In this document: positions 8,305 to 16,598 of the stretch, piece after piece | How positions within the stretch are numbered: position 1 is the first letter of the stretch | Layout of the letters: the number at the start of each line of letters is the position of its first letter | DNA from: Pyrodictiaceae archaeon | GTDB taxonomy: Archaea; Thermoproteota; Thermoprotei_A; Sulfolobales; Pyrodictiaceae | Length of the DNA stretch: 64,000 nt | Reading direction: 5' to 3' | Assembly (NCBI GenBank): GCA_027036135.1 | Contig: JALVSY010000007.1 | Span: 438,880-502,879, forward strand | Notes under the pieces: generated by a model | The model's database searches: none | What the model saw: only the letters and a program-made list of their open reading frames with translations | What the model was told of the DNA's origin: nothing | Translations under genes and position numbers: made by a program

Positions 8305-8556
8305 TTATTTCTTCTTTTTACGCCTCTTTGAACCAACAGTAGGTATAGCCACCGCTTGTAGCGAGGAAATAGCCTCTTCAACGCTAAGTTCTCCGTGCAA
8401 AACCTTTTCTAGGATATCTGTGCGCTTCACCATTGCCTCAAGTAGCGACGCGTTTATGTCGATATCGATCGCCTCTTCTAACTCTTCTCCTTCAGCGCTG
8501 CTGGTCTCACTTGTCCCAGTCTCTTCAGCAATTACCGGCTCCTCTGCCTCGGACAT
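8305..8556 (-). CDS. rpo13: Candidate RNA polymerase subunit Rpo13
   Basis: This 83-residue protein has the three-part layout of crenarchaeal Rpo13, the small subunit in the DNA-entry channel of RNA polymerase. It has an acidic low-complexity N-terminus (residues 1-32, rich in Glu and Ser), a short helix-turn-helix-like core and a purely basic tail (SKRRKKKK). The core LLEAMVKRTDILEKVLHGEL followed by SVEEA aligns by eye with the Sulfolobus Rpo13 segment, keeping a hydrophobic-Met-Lys-x-Thr pattern, a Leu-x-Gly turn and a final Glu-Glu-Ala. This is my recall-based comparison, not a search. A chromatin-associated or unrelated basic-tail protein is the main alternative. It is convergent with the 126-residue hypothetical gene. 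Confidence 0.65.
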   Translation of the reverse strand: MSEAEEPVIAEETGTSETSSAEGEELEEAIDIDINASLLEAMVKRTDILEKVLHGELSVEEAISSLQAVAIPTVGSKRRKKKK

Positions 8557-8635
8557 TCAATTTCACCTTCTCTCTTCGCTCACTTCTTGCAGCTTATAAC
8601 CTTTTGCGTTGCCTATTAAAATACTTCATTGTCCA

Positions 8636-9649
8636 TCAGCTTATACGCAGCATTAATGGAGTATTAATATCGTAGTCGCGGACAACGGCGTAACCTTTGG
8701 GTAGTAAGCCGAGTGTTTCCGTAAGTATATCTATCTCGTCGCGATTATTACTAACAGCTATACTTTCCGCAACATATTTTGCTAGTTTTGGTTCAACTTG
8801 CCGTAATGCTATCTTTGTACCAGTATTAGCCAAGATTGATTTGTCTAGGTCGTCTAGGCGCTGTGTTATCAGTATAAGTGCAAGCCCATATTTCCTTAAC
8901 TCAGTAGCCATGTTCGCTACAATATTTCTCCGTGAATTCTTAGATGCAACAAGATGAGCCTCATCGATTACAAGTACTGCCCTAACGGTTTTTGCCAGGT
9001 CTCTTTCCTTCATAGCTATATATAGTTTTTCGAGAAACAACTCTATGTATAGACTTTGCCACGATCTCTCTCCAATACTTGATAAATCTATTATTACTGG
9101 CTTCTCTGAACCAAAGATAGTATCTATTGAAATATTTGTTTTCGCGAATACTCTTGAGGCAAGCGACTCTACATATGTTGCAACAATATATGCTCGCTTC
9201 TCTCTACTAGCAATCCGTCTCAGTATCTGAGCAACATCAAGTAAAGTAGGCGGTGTTCTTCTCCAAGTACTTGGCTCATTCTCTATTATGCCTTTTGCCT
9301 CGTAAGCGAGAAGTATAGCGTCTTCCAGTAAGCGTTCTTGAAGCGGTCCCAGCTTAAAGAGCGATGATATTAGGGAAGTGATCTCGATTGCTCGTTGCCG
9401 TGGACTTTTTCCATGTAGGTCTAAAGGATTAATGGATGAAGTAGAGGCATCTATGACTATGCTATCGTTTAACAAGTTCTTATACTCACCATGAGGATCG
9501 ATGATAATTACACTCGATTTGGCTGATTTGGCTATCTGAGTAGCTATCCTCGCAGCTGTATACGATTTTCCGGATCCCGATGCCCCGCTAATCACAATGT
9601 GGGGGTTCGTATGCACGCCAATACTTATCTTATTATGAGTGGTGCCCAA
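8636..9649 (-). CDS. HerA/VirB4-like ATPase lacking the HAS barrel
   Basis: This is a 337-residue ATPase of the HerA-FtsK superfamily, whose members are hexameric DNA or protein pumps. Walker A GASGSGKS is at residues 22-29, the IIDPHGEY motif at about 49-56 and Walker B LVIDEAH at about 226-232. It then has the LILITQRLDDLDKSI segment and a C-terminal region typical of the family. It begins almost at Walker A, so it lacks the N-terminal barrel of true HerA. The TTG start (9647-9649) overlaps the upstream membrane protein gene by 25 bases, implying coupling and a membrane role rather than the NurA-HerA end-resection complex. Its proximity to the Ced-like operon is suggestive, but the link is inference. 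Confidence 0.75.
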   Translation of the reverse strand: MGTTHNKISIGVHTNPHIVISGASGSGKSYTAARIATQIAKSAKSSVIIIDPHGEYKNLLNDSIVIDASTSSINPLDLHGKSPRQRAIEITSLISSLFKLGPLQERLLEDAILLAYEAKGIIENEPSTWRRTPPTLLDVAQILRRIASREKRAYIVATYVESLASRVFAKTNISIDTIFGSEKPVIIDLSSIGERSWQSLYIELFLEKLYIAMKERDLAKTVRAVLVIDEAHLVASKNSRRNIVANMATELRKYGLALILITQRLDDLDKSILANTGTKIALRQVEPKLAKYVAESIAVSNNRDEIDILTETLGLLPKGYAVVRDYDINTPLMLRIS

Positions 9650-10410
9650 TCATATGAATACCTACGAGTAATTCGTATGTTCTCGTCACGATACCTCACG
9701 AGAGGAGATTCTATTAGGGCTGCAATAGCTTGGCCTAGTTCAGCCCCCTCTCTATTCCGAAGCATTTCAATTACTTCTATCGTTTCTGCGTCCTTGAGGT
9801 AATATAATAAAAGTACTAATGGAGGATATCGTAACGACGATACAAAGACTAATGAGGAGACTACTTGGAGCAGTGGGATGTCTTGTACTGGTGCTATGAA
9901 TAGATATAGAGGTATTGATACGATATAAAGATATATTATATTAGGTGGTATATGTGGGCTTAGAATCCATAGCAAAAGAGTTAGTATGGCGACATAGATT
10001 AATTGGTTCCTAAAACTTGTACTATAATCTTCTAATATGTTTTTATAATATCTTAGAATATTTATTACGCTAGCTAGGAAACTATCTTTTATATTATTTC
10101 TTTTAATATTAATTATTAGAAGTACTATTAAATATATGATTAGTATTGACTCCGTTATTGATACAGCCATTGTTGGTACTAATGTTGGTAATTGGTTATT
10201 AAAATTTGTTATAAGTATTGTTCTCTCTAATATTTTAAAAAATATTACTATATTCATAATAAATATAAGAATTGTAGCTAATATTGATTTGAGTATTAAA
10301 GCAACGAGAATCCCTATTAAAGGGTATACAATACTAGCGTATTGACTAGGCACGAATAATACAGTAGCGGCAAGGAATAACGAGAGAATAATACTAAGTT
10401 GTTGTCTCAT
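9625..10410 (-). CDS. Polytopic membrane protein coupled to HerA-like ATPase
   Basis: This is a 261-residue protein with about six hydrophobic segments in its first 200 residues, several rich in isoleucine, and a soluble C-terminal tail of about 60 residues (DAETIEVIEMLRNREGAELGQAIAALI and onward). I do not recognise a family. An open frame begins at 10452, but I prefer the ATG at 10410 because it leaves room for divergent promoters with the Lhr gene and directly precedes the first membrane helix. It overlaps the downstream ATPase gene by 25 bases, so the two proteins probably act together, with this one as membrane platform. Confidence 0.65.
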   Translation of the reverse strand: MRQQLSIILSLFLAATVLFVPSQYASIVYPLIGILVALILKSILATILIFIMNIVIFFKILERTILITNFNNQLPTLVPTMAVSITESILIIYLIVLLIINIKRNNIKDSFLASVINILRYYKNILEDYSTSFRNQLIYVAILTLLLWILSPHIPPNIIYLYIVSIPLYLFIAPVQDIPLLQVVSSLVFVSSLRYPPLVLLLYYLKDAETIEVIEMLRNREGAELGQAIAALIESPLVRYRDENIRITRRYSYDWAPLIIR

Positions 10411-10443
10411 TAGCACTCTTCCAAGCTCTGAGGTGAACTGGTA

Positions 10444-13260
10444 GTGCAACAAGATAATGTTTTTTCTCTACTCGACACGCGGCTCTATAAAGTGCTCAGT
10501 AAATATGGATATAGAGAACCTACTCCCATACAGTCGGCAGCAATTCCTTTTATTCTTACTGGCTATAGTGTTCTGATAGCTGCTCCCACTGGGAGCGGAA
10601 AAACAGAAGCAGCTTTGTTTCCTGTAATGTCCATGATACTTAGAAACAGACTCTCCGGGATACGTGCTCTCTATATTACTCCTCTTAAGAGCTTAAACAG
10701 GGACATTTTCCAAAGAATGGCACGTATTGCCGAGGAGGCTGGTTTAAGTCTTAGAGTTAGGCATGGTGATAGCAGTGCGTCGGAGAAAAGAGAATTCTTG
10801 ATGAATCCTCCAGCAATAGCTATTATGACTCCCGAAACTTTCTACTTACTTTTATCCTCGGAGCCTTTCAGGAGATCATTAAGATATTTGGAATACGTAA
10901 TAGTAGATGAAGTTCACGAGCTCTTATCGAGTAAACGTGGTGTAGAGTTATCTCTAGCGATAGAGCGTGTTGATGCTCTTTATTCAAGGAAACACCTAAA
11001 GATTATAGCATTATCGGCAACGCTAAGCGATCCATTTGGTGTTGCGAGGCTCATCATGGGGCATAGAGTATTTAGGGTTATTAATGCAGATAGATTAGTA
11101 AAACGCTATGCAATAGAGGTTGATGTGCCATGCCCTAAGGAATCCTGTTCCGATTCGCTAGAGTCTCTTAATGCTAGAGTGAATTATATAGCTAACAAGG
11201 TGGCGAGTTCTCGCGGAAATGTTTTGCTGTTTACGAATACTCGTGACACAGCAGAGGTGCTCGGCGCTTTACTTAGGAGTAGGCTAGGCAATATTGTCCG
11301 TGTTCATCACGGTAGCCTTAGTAGGGATGAACGAATAGAGAGTGAAACATACTTCCGGGACGGCAAGGTGAGATTGCTTATAGCGACTTCAAGCCTAGAA
11401 CTGGGCATCGATATAGGGCGTGTTGACTTAGTTATTCAGTACTTATCTCCGCGCCAAGCCTCTAGGCTTGTTCAGCGTGTTGGTAGGGCTTCACATAAAT
11501 TAGGCTTAGTATCGAGGGGCATCATAGTTGCATCACCTAACGTTTTTGACATCCTTGAATCAGCTGTTATAGCTGCTAGAGCTATGCGAGGCAACTTAGA
11601 GGACCTCTATATACATATGAATGCACTAGACGCTTTGGTTCATCAAGTTGTGGGCTTGGTTATAGAGAGGGGTTCAATAAAGTTACTAGATGCTTACAAT
11701 ATCATTACACGTAGTAAATTCTATGAAAACCTTGACATAGATCAGTTTATTCAAGCAATCAGTGTAGCAGATTCTGTTGGCATTCTTCGTTTTAATGGCA
11801 ACGAGATTAAGCCTGGACCGCGTAGTAAGAGTTACTACTTCTCTACAACGATGATAACAGAGACTAAGCAATATGATGTAATCGACTCCATTAGTGGTAA
11901 GAAGATAGGCGTACTTGACGAGGAATTTGTCGCAACACTCGATAAGGGTGATGTCTTCGTACTAGCGGGTAGGGTTTGGGAGGTAATAGATATCACAAAT
12001 GATGTTGTGCGCGTAATTCCTCAAAGTAATACAGAGCGATTAATGCCTCCAGCATGGGAGGGCGAGCTAATACCAGTCGAATACGGTGTTGCACGTGAGG
12101 TTGGAAGTATTCTGAGAAGATTTAAGGAAAACAATAATGTTTTAGAGAATTATCCCCTATCCGAAAATGCTAAGGCCCTGGTGAATAGAAAGCTTATGAA
12201 TTATCTCAAAGATATAGGAGAACTACCTAGCGATAGAAGCTGCGTCATAGAGCACTATGGTGACGTCTTCATTATTTATAGTTTCTTGGGGTCTAGAGGG
12301 AATAAGGCTCTTGAGTACCTTATCTCAGCGTACATAGCTGAGATAGAAGGCTTTAATCCATCAACAGCCAGTACGCCCTATGTAGTCGCGGTTCGTCTTC
12401 CATCGCGCCGCTCAGCATCTTATGTTAGACAAATACTGCAAGGGCTAATGATGCTAAGTGATAAAGAAATAATAGAGCTAGTTAAAAGGGCAGTTAAAAG
12501 AAGTAAAATGTTTGAGTGGACTCTCTACAGAGTTAGTGTAAGAAGTGGTGCTATTCAGCGCGAGGTAGTTGATACCACGCTTTTGAAGAGAACACTAAGA
12601 AGATTAGCTGATACCATTCTCGGTGAGGAGGCTTTCAGAGAGATCCTTGTGAGAAAGATTGATATTAATGCGCTCTTACAATTCATTAAGGAGTTAAGAA
12701 AAGGAATACGTAAGTTAAAAGTCGTTGAACTAAGAAATATATCCATTTTAGCAGAGGACGCTGTATCAGAGGCAAGGTTTAGTGACAAGATAATTGCAAA
12801 ACAACTACCATCTACTATCATCGCTGAGGCTATTAAGAGAAGACTATCTCGGAAGGAGGTATACCTAGTATGTCTTATGTGTGGTTCGATTAAGAGAGAG
12901 TTAATCTCGAACATAGAAGATACTCCGAAGTGCGAAGAATGCGGCTCGAGAATGTTAGCACCATTTACCAGCATGGAAGAGGCCAAGAAAATCGCTAATA
13001 TTGTAAGGAAGAGACGCCAGCTAAGAACCCTTACGAAAAGCGAGGCTAGGTTGCTAAGAGAGGCTTATGAGAGGGCAAACATAGTGCTTAATTATGGTAA
13101 AAAAGGTATCGAGGCCTTATCTTGGATCGGCATTGGTCCGTCAACGGCTAGAAGGGTTCTGAAAAAACTTGTATTCGGTGAAGAGGCGTTTTATAAAGCT
13201 CTTATAGAGGCAGAGGTTCAATTTCATAAGTATAAGCATAAGCTTCAAAGAAAGGAATAG
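10444..13260 (+). CDS. lhr: Lhr-type SF2 helicase
   Basis: This is a 938-residue Lhr-family helicase. The RecA1 part has APTGSGKT (residues 47-54), DEVH (155-158) and SAT near 188, and the RecA2 part has RVGRASH near 350. The long C-terminal part is the Lhr-specific winged-helix and beta-barrel region. Near residue 815 is a four-cysteine ribbon (CLMCG ... CEECG), and the end has a helix-hairpin-helix-like stretch (GIGPSTARRVL). Archaeal Lhr proteins unwind DNA or RNA hybrids and have been tied to repair or RNA metabolism. The GTG start is at 10444. It is divergent from the membrane-protein/ATPase pair. Confidence 0.9.
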   Translation: MQQDNVFSLLDTRLYKVLSKYGYREPTPIQSAAIPFILTGYSVLIAAPTGSGKTEAALFPVMSMILRNRLSGIRALYITPLKSLNRDIFQRMARIAEEAGLSLRVRHGDSSASEKREFLMNPPAIAIMTPETFYLLLSSEPFRRSLRYLEYVIVDEVHELLSSKRGVELSLAIERVDALYSRKHLKIIALSATLSDPFGVARLIMGHRVFRVINADRLVKRYAIEVDVPCPKESCSDSLESLNARVNYIANKVASSRGNVLLFTNTRDTAEVLGALLRSRLGNIVRVHHGSLSRDERIESETYFRDGKVRLLIATSSLELGIDIGRVDLVIQYLSPRQASRLVQRVGRASHKLGLVSRGIIVASPNVFDILESAVIAARAMRGNLEDLYIHMNALDALVHQVVGLVIERGSIKLLDAYNIITRSKFYENLDIDQFIQAISVADSVGILRFNGNEIKPGPRSKSYYFSTTMITETKQYDVIDSISGKKIGVLDEEFVATLDKGDVFVLAGRVWEVIDITNDVVRVIPQSNTERLMPPAWEGELIPVEYGVAREVGSILRRFKENNNVLENYPLSENAKALVNRKLMNYLKDIGELPSDRSCVIEHYGDVFIIYSFLGSRGNKALEYLISAYIAEIEGFNPSTASTPYVVAVRLPSRRSASYVRQILQGLMMLSDKEIIELVKRAVKRSKMFEWTLYRVSVRSGAIQREVVDTTLLKRTLRRLADTILGEEAFREILVRKIDINALLQFIKELRKGIRKLKVVELRNISILAEDAVSEARFSDKIIAKQLPSTIIAEAIKRRLSRKEVYLVCLMCGSIKRELISNIEDTPKCEECGSRMLAPFTSMEEAKKIANIVRKRRQLRTLTKSEARLLREAYERANIVLNYGKKGIEALSWIGIGPSTARRVLKKLVFGEEAFYKALIEAEVQFHKYKHKLQRKE

Positions 13261-13284
13261 TTTCACCTACCCCATTCCCGGATA

Positions 13285-13593
13285 TTGTTTCTACGAACAA
13301 AGAATCTACGGGGTAAGTTGAGCGATATAGTGAGTTTCATAAACACACTCACTACCCGGATAGTTACCATAGCATGGGGATTATTCCTTTTAACATGGAG
13401 CATTGGCTGGCTTCTCAAAGGCTCTCCCATACCCTTTATGAGAGTAAAGAGAGCCGGGCAAGACCTAGTTGAGGATGCTGTCTGGGCTGCCTTCTGGCTT
13501 GCACTAGGCTCATCAATATTCGCGCTAATATCATATATTGTTAATATGGTTGTTGGGTCACCAAGCATCAATGTAACCTCGGTACAACCCTAG
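13285..13593 (+). CDS. CedA1-like two-helix membrane protein (VirB2-like pilin candidate)
   Basis: This 102-residue protein has two membrane helices, about residues 27-46 (IVTIAWGLFLLTWSIGWLL) and 66-91, joined by a short basic loop with PIPFMRVKR. The size, the helical hairpin and the position before a large polytopic protein and a VirB4-like ATPase match CedA1 of the crenarchaeal Ced DNA-import system, a protein related to bacterial VirB2 conjugative pilins. Identification rests on topology and context. The loop motif recurs in the N-terminus of the next gene. It is 24 bases downstream of the Lhr gene and 16 bases before the CedA-like gene. Confidence 0.6.
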   Translation: MFLRTKNLRGKLSDIVSFINTLTTRIVTIAWGLFLLTWSIGWLLKGSPIPFMRVKRAGQDLVEDAVWAAFWLALGSSIFALISYIVNMVVGSPSINVTSVQP

Positions 13594-13609
13594 TAGGTGA
13601 TAATAAGCC

Positions 13610-15055
13610 ATGGTAGTACTAAGTCCCTCAGCTCTGCTTTTATTAGCCACACAGATATCTGTACTCACGTACCATGTTGGTGTGCTAATCTACTTGGCTC
13701 CAATACCTATACGTAGTCTAAAGAGGTGGGCACCGCTCCTTATTCAGGATAGTATATGGGCCGTGATACTAGCGCTTTCCTTCTCGGCTCTCCTATATCT
13801 TTCAGACCTTATTGCATCATGGAGTGGATATACGCTTCAGGACGTAGTACTTTATGCAAAATCTCGAATGAGTGCAATACTTACAGCACAATTTATACTA
13901 AAGATGTTTATGATGATGACGTCTATATTTGCATCGGCTTTTAATAAATTCTTCTCCTTTTTCCTAATACCTCTTACACTAAATTTTTATGCACTAATAT
14001 CAGCATTTACAGTAGTAATAATAATAGCGGGTATAGTTATGAGTACTAAGGCCGCGCTAGCTGCACTAGGCATAGTATTGATGTCGTTACCCTTTAGGCT
14101 CGGACGTAATGCAGGTGCATCATTACTTGCATTTAGTCTCGTAGCTAATGCAATGCTACCATATCTACCTATTTGGATTAGCTTCTTCTACCAGGGCCTT
14201 ATACAAGGATATACGAATGTTCATGAACTAAATCATGTATCCCTTTACAAGACCTATGATCTTTGGGGGACAATCTACGGAGAGGCCGGCACATATCCCC
14301 ACGGAGGCTTAATTTTCTTTAATAATACAAATCTCCGTACAACGTTCATATTTAGAATACGGCAAGATGGAAGCTATTACATAATATATCCAGAAGGCAT
14401 ACCTAATGGTACATATATAATATATATAGAATATCTCGGAGCAAAGATAGTAAATCAAGGCTTTATAAATATACCACGAGATCTTAGGCTAACGTACGAC
14501 TTAGATGAAGCACCCTACCGCCTAGATATACACCTAAAAGATTATGTGTTTCTGAACCCTGACGTAGTACTCTTTAGTCAGGATTGCTCAAGTGTAAGAG
14601 TGAATAAAAATACAGATTCTCTATCTGTGATTACGTGCACACCTTCTACAAATTATGTGCATATAGAGCTCTATGTACCAGGTACATGTAGCGTTGAGTT
14701 TAAGACAAAAGGAGGCGATGTATATACAAGTGCCTTGTTCTATAAGCGATGGAGAGGAATAGGGGTACGCATTTACAAGTTCGGCGTGTACGGTGGTGTA
14801 GGTTATCCGATAACAATTGAAATAACTAAAAAAGGTACATGTTATGTTAATTGGGATAAAATTATAGCTGGAAAAATAATTCAGCAAACACCTAATAACG
14901 AGGGTCTCAATTTTAGTACACTAATGTACCTAATAGTATACATGACAGCGCTACCTATGGCAGTGTTCTCGTTCCTTACAATTATGAGCTTAGTAGTTGT
15001 TAGTGTTGCTCGCGCCCTTGGCGCTTCGTACTCACGCATAATATTTGAGCTCTGA
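13610..15055 (+). CDS. CedA-like polytopic membrane protein (VirB6-like)
   Basis: This is a 481-residue membrane protein with about six hydrophobic segments in the first 205 residues, a long beta-rich segment of about 230 residues likely outside the cell (residues about 205-440, with four Cys), and a final membrane helix near 447-472. Gene order and architecture fit CedA, the central channel of the Ced DNA importer, related to VirB6. The soluble insertion is larger than I would expect from the shorter Sulfolobus CedA. The N-terminal 60 residues resemble the preceding CedA1-like protein (shared PIP...KR...D..WA pattern). ATG 13610 follows GGTGATAATAAGCC. Confidence 0.6.
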   Translation: MVVLSPSALLLLATQISVLTYHVGVLIYLAPIPIRSLKRWAPLLIQDSIWAVILALSFSALLYLSDLIASWSGYTLQDVVLYAKSRMSAILTAQFILKMFMMMTSIFASAFNKFFSFFLIPLTLNFYALISAFTVVIIIAGIVMSTKAALAALGIVLMSLPFRLGRNAGASLLAFSLVANAMLPYLPIWISFFYQGLIQGYTNVHELNHVSLYKTYDLWGTIYGEAGTYPHGGLIFFNNTNLRTTFIFRIRQDGSYYIIYPEGIPNGTYIIYIEYLGAKIVNQGFINIPRDLRLTYDLDEAPYRLDIHLKDYVFLNPDVVLFSQDCSSVRVNKNTDSLSVITCTPSTNYVHIELYVPGTCSVEFKTKGGDVYTSALFYKRWRGIGVRIYKFGVYGGVGYPITIEITKKGTCYVNWDKIIAGKIIQQTPNNEGLNFSTLMYLIVYMTALPMAVFSFLTIMSLVVVSVARALGASYSRIIFEL

Positions 15056-15073
15056 AAGGTGTGGTGACTAGGT

Positions 15074-15244
15074 ATGTCTCAAAAAACTGTATTGAGGCTG
15101 AAGCTTCAGACGACATTAAAAATAGCTCTTGTGGCTTCATTAATTGGACTGGTAGCAGCGGTTGCTACAAAAGAAAAATATATATTAATAATATCTATAA
15201 TAAATTTAGTATTATCTGTTTATTTAGCCAATGTTCTTAGGTGA
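15074..15244 (+). CDS. Small two-helix membrane protein (CedA2-like candidate)
   Basis: This 56-residue reading frame begins at ATG 15074, 18 bases after the CedA-like gene, and its stop overlaps the start region of the ATPase gene. It has a basic N-terminus (MSQKTVLRLKLQTTLK) followed by two hydrophobic helices, about residues 17-31 and 36-54, separated by KEKY. It fits the extra small membrane component of Ced loci (CedA2), but at this length homology cannot be judged by eye. GGTGTGGTGACTAGGT upstream could provide a ribosome site. Confidence 0.55.
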   Translation: MSQKTVLRLKLQTTLKIALVASLIGLVAAVATKEKYILIISIINLVLSVYLANVLR

Positions 15245-16598
15245 TATTATGATTATAGTTAGCATAATAGCGATAGTTATATTATTTAATATAGTTCCGG
15301 GATACATAGGTGTTAGTTCATTAATAGATAGAATATTTGGTAGAAAAAAGAGGGAAAGTGGTCAAAGATGTTGTATTAATATAGATAATAAATGCTATTA
15401 TTTATATAGAATATATCGTGATGATTGTATATTAGGTCTTCTTCGAAGCGGTGCACTATTAGAGTTAATGAGGGACTCGAATCTGTCGGGTATATTTGTG
15501 GTTTATGAGAGAGTTCAGCTTCACAAGGCTCTTCGCGAAATTGAGGCAAAAATATTAACATATAGAGTTGAACTTGAACGTAACCCGGATAATTTGCGAG
15601 CAAAGCAACGTCTAGAATTATTAGAATACATCTATAAAGAATTATCTAGATTAAATGATCCGATTAAGCCAACGCTTCTAATAGTGCTAGATAGTGAGGC
15701 AAAGCTTAGTGATATAAAGAAGAAACTATCTATATATAGATGCGGCATAAAGAGTGCTTGTAGTTTTTTACTAAATAGACGTAAGCCAATTATATCACGG
15801 AATTCTATTGCAATCAATATCATCCAAGTATTAAATTATGCCTACTCCTTGCTTGCTCTGCAAAGTAGCTCCGGCTTCTTGATAGGCTATGAGATGCTTA
15901 ATAATACTCCCGTAAAGCTCCCTATGTGGAGTAATAGACTAGGTGCTCTTCATACACTGATTGTTGGACCGAGTGGCAGAGGGAAAACAACGCTTCTTGC
16001 ACGTTTGGTGTTCGAAAGCATTGTTAAAGAAAACTATTGTCTAAAAGTTATAGATCCTAAAGGTGATTTAGAAGAATTGATAGGCAGAATTATGTGGCTA
16101 GGTAACCTAGAAATATATGATAGTAGTAAAACGGATCTAATCAACTTAGACACTTTGCTTGATTGGCCTAGTAAGTGTCGATATAAAGTAGTTATAGGTG
16201 ATGAGGCTTGGCGAGTAATAAGTGAACTAGGCTCCAAGTATGATAAACTAATTAGGTCTGCTAGAAGCTTGGGCATAAACCTTGTATTGGCGTCTCAACA
16301 ACCAGAGGATTTTCCGCAGAGCATGTGGAATAATTCCCATAACTTCATAGTGTTTGGATCATCTAGTCCAAGCTATATTGAGTCCATTAAAAGATTTGCA
16401 AATATATCTGAGGAGGAGGCATCTCAGCTTCTTAGGCTTGGAATAGGTGAGGCATTGCTTAAACACTTCAAATCTATGACGGGTATATTCTTTCGTGCAT
16501 ATACTCCACCGATAACAGTTAAGAATCCGGGAGAAGGGGTTGGGAAGGCTGGGAGAAGGGTGCTAAGCTATGGGCAAGCGATTGATTATCCAGCGTAG
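15231..16598 (+). CDS. CedB-like VirB4/HerA ATPase
   Basis: This is a 455-residue membrane-anchored ATPase. An N-terminal helix (IMIIVSIIAIVILFNIV, residues 6-22) is followed by a basic segment and a central region. Walker A GPSGRGKTT is at residues 246-254, VIDPKGD at about 273-279, Walker B VVIGDEAW at about 320-327 and a sensor stretch LVLASQQPEDFP further on. This matches CedB, the VirB4/HerA-type motor of the Ced DNA importer. An internal ATG at 15249 is an alternative start. The gene overlaps the preceding 56-residue gene by 14 bases and the rpl2 gene by 29 bases, so the import operon reads directly into ribosomal genes. Confidence 0.7.
   Translation: MFLGDIMIIVSIIAIVILFNIVPGYIGVSSLIDRIFGRKKRESGQRCCINIDNKCYYLYRIYRDDCILGLLRSGALLELMRDSNLSGIFVVYERVQLHKALREIEAKILTYRVELERNPDNLRAKQRLELLEYIYKELSRLNDPIKPTLLIVLDSEAKLSDIKKKLSIYRCGIKSACSFLLNRRKPIISRNSIAINIIQVLNYAYSLLALQSSSGFLIGYEMLNNTPVKLPMWSNRLGALHTLIVGPSGRGKTTLLARLVFESIVKENYCLKVIDPKGDLEELIGRIMWLGNLEIYDSSKTDLINLDTLLDWPSKCRYKVVIGDEAWRVISELGSKYDKLIRSARSLGINLVLASQQPEDFPQSMWNNSHNFIVFGSSSPSYIESIKRFANISEEEASQLLRLGIGEALLKHFKSMTGIFFRAYTPPITVKNPGEGVGKAGRRVLSYGQAIDYPA

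Noticed and set aside
9045-9230. Plus-strand frames within the HerA-like gene
   Set aside because: These are short shadow frames without motif or ribosome site on the opposite strand of a clear ATPase gene.
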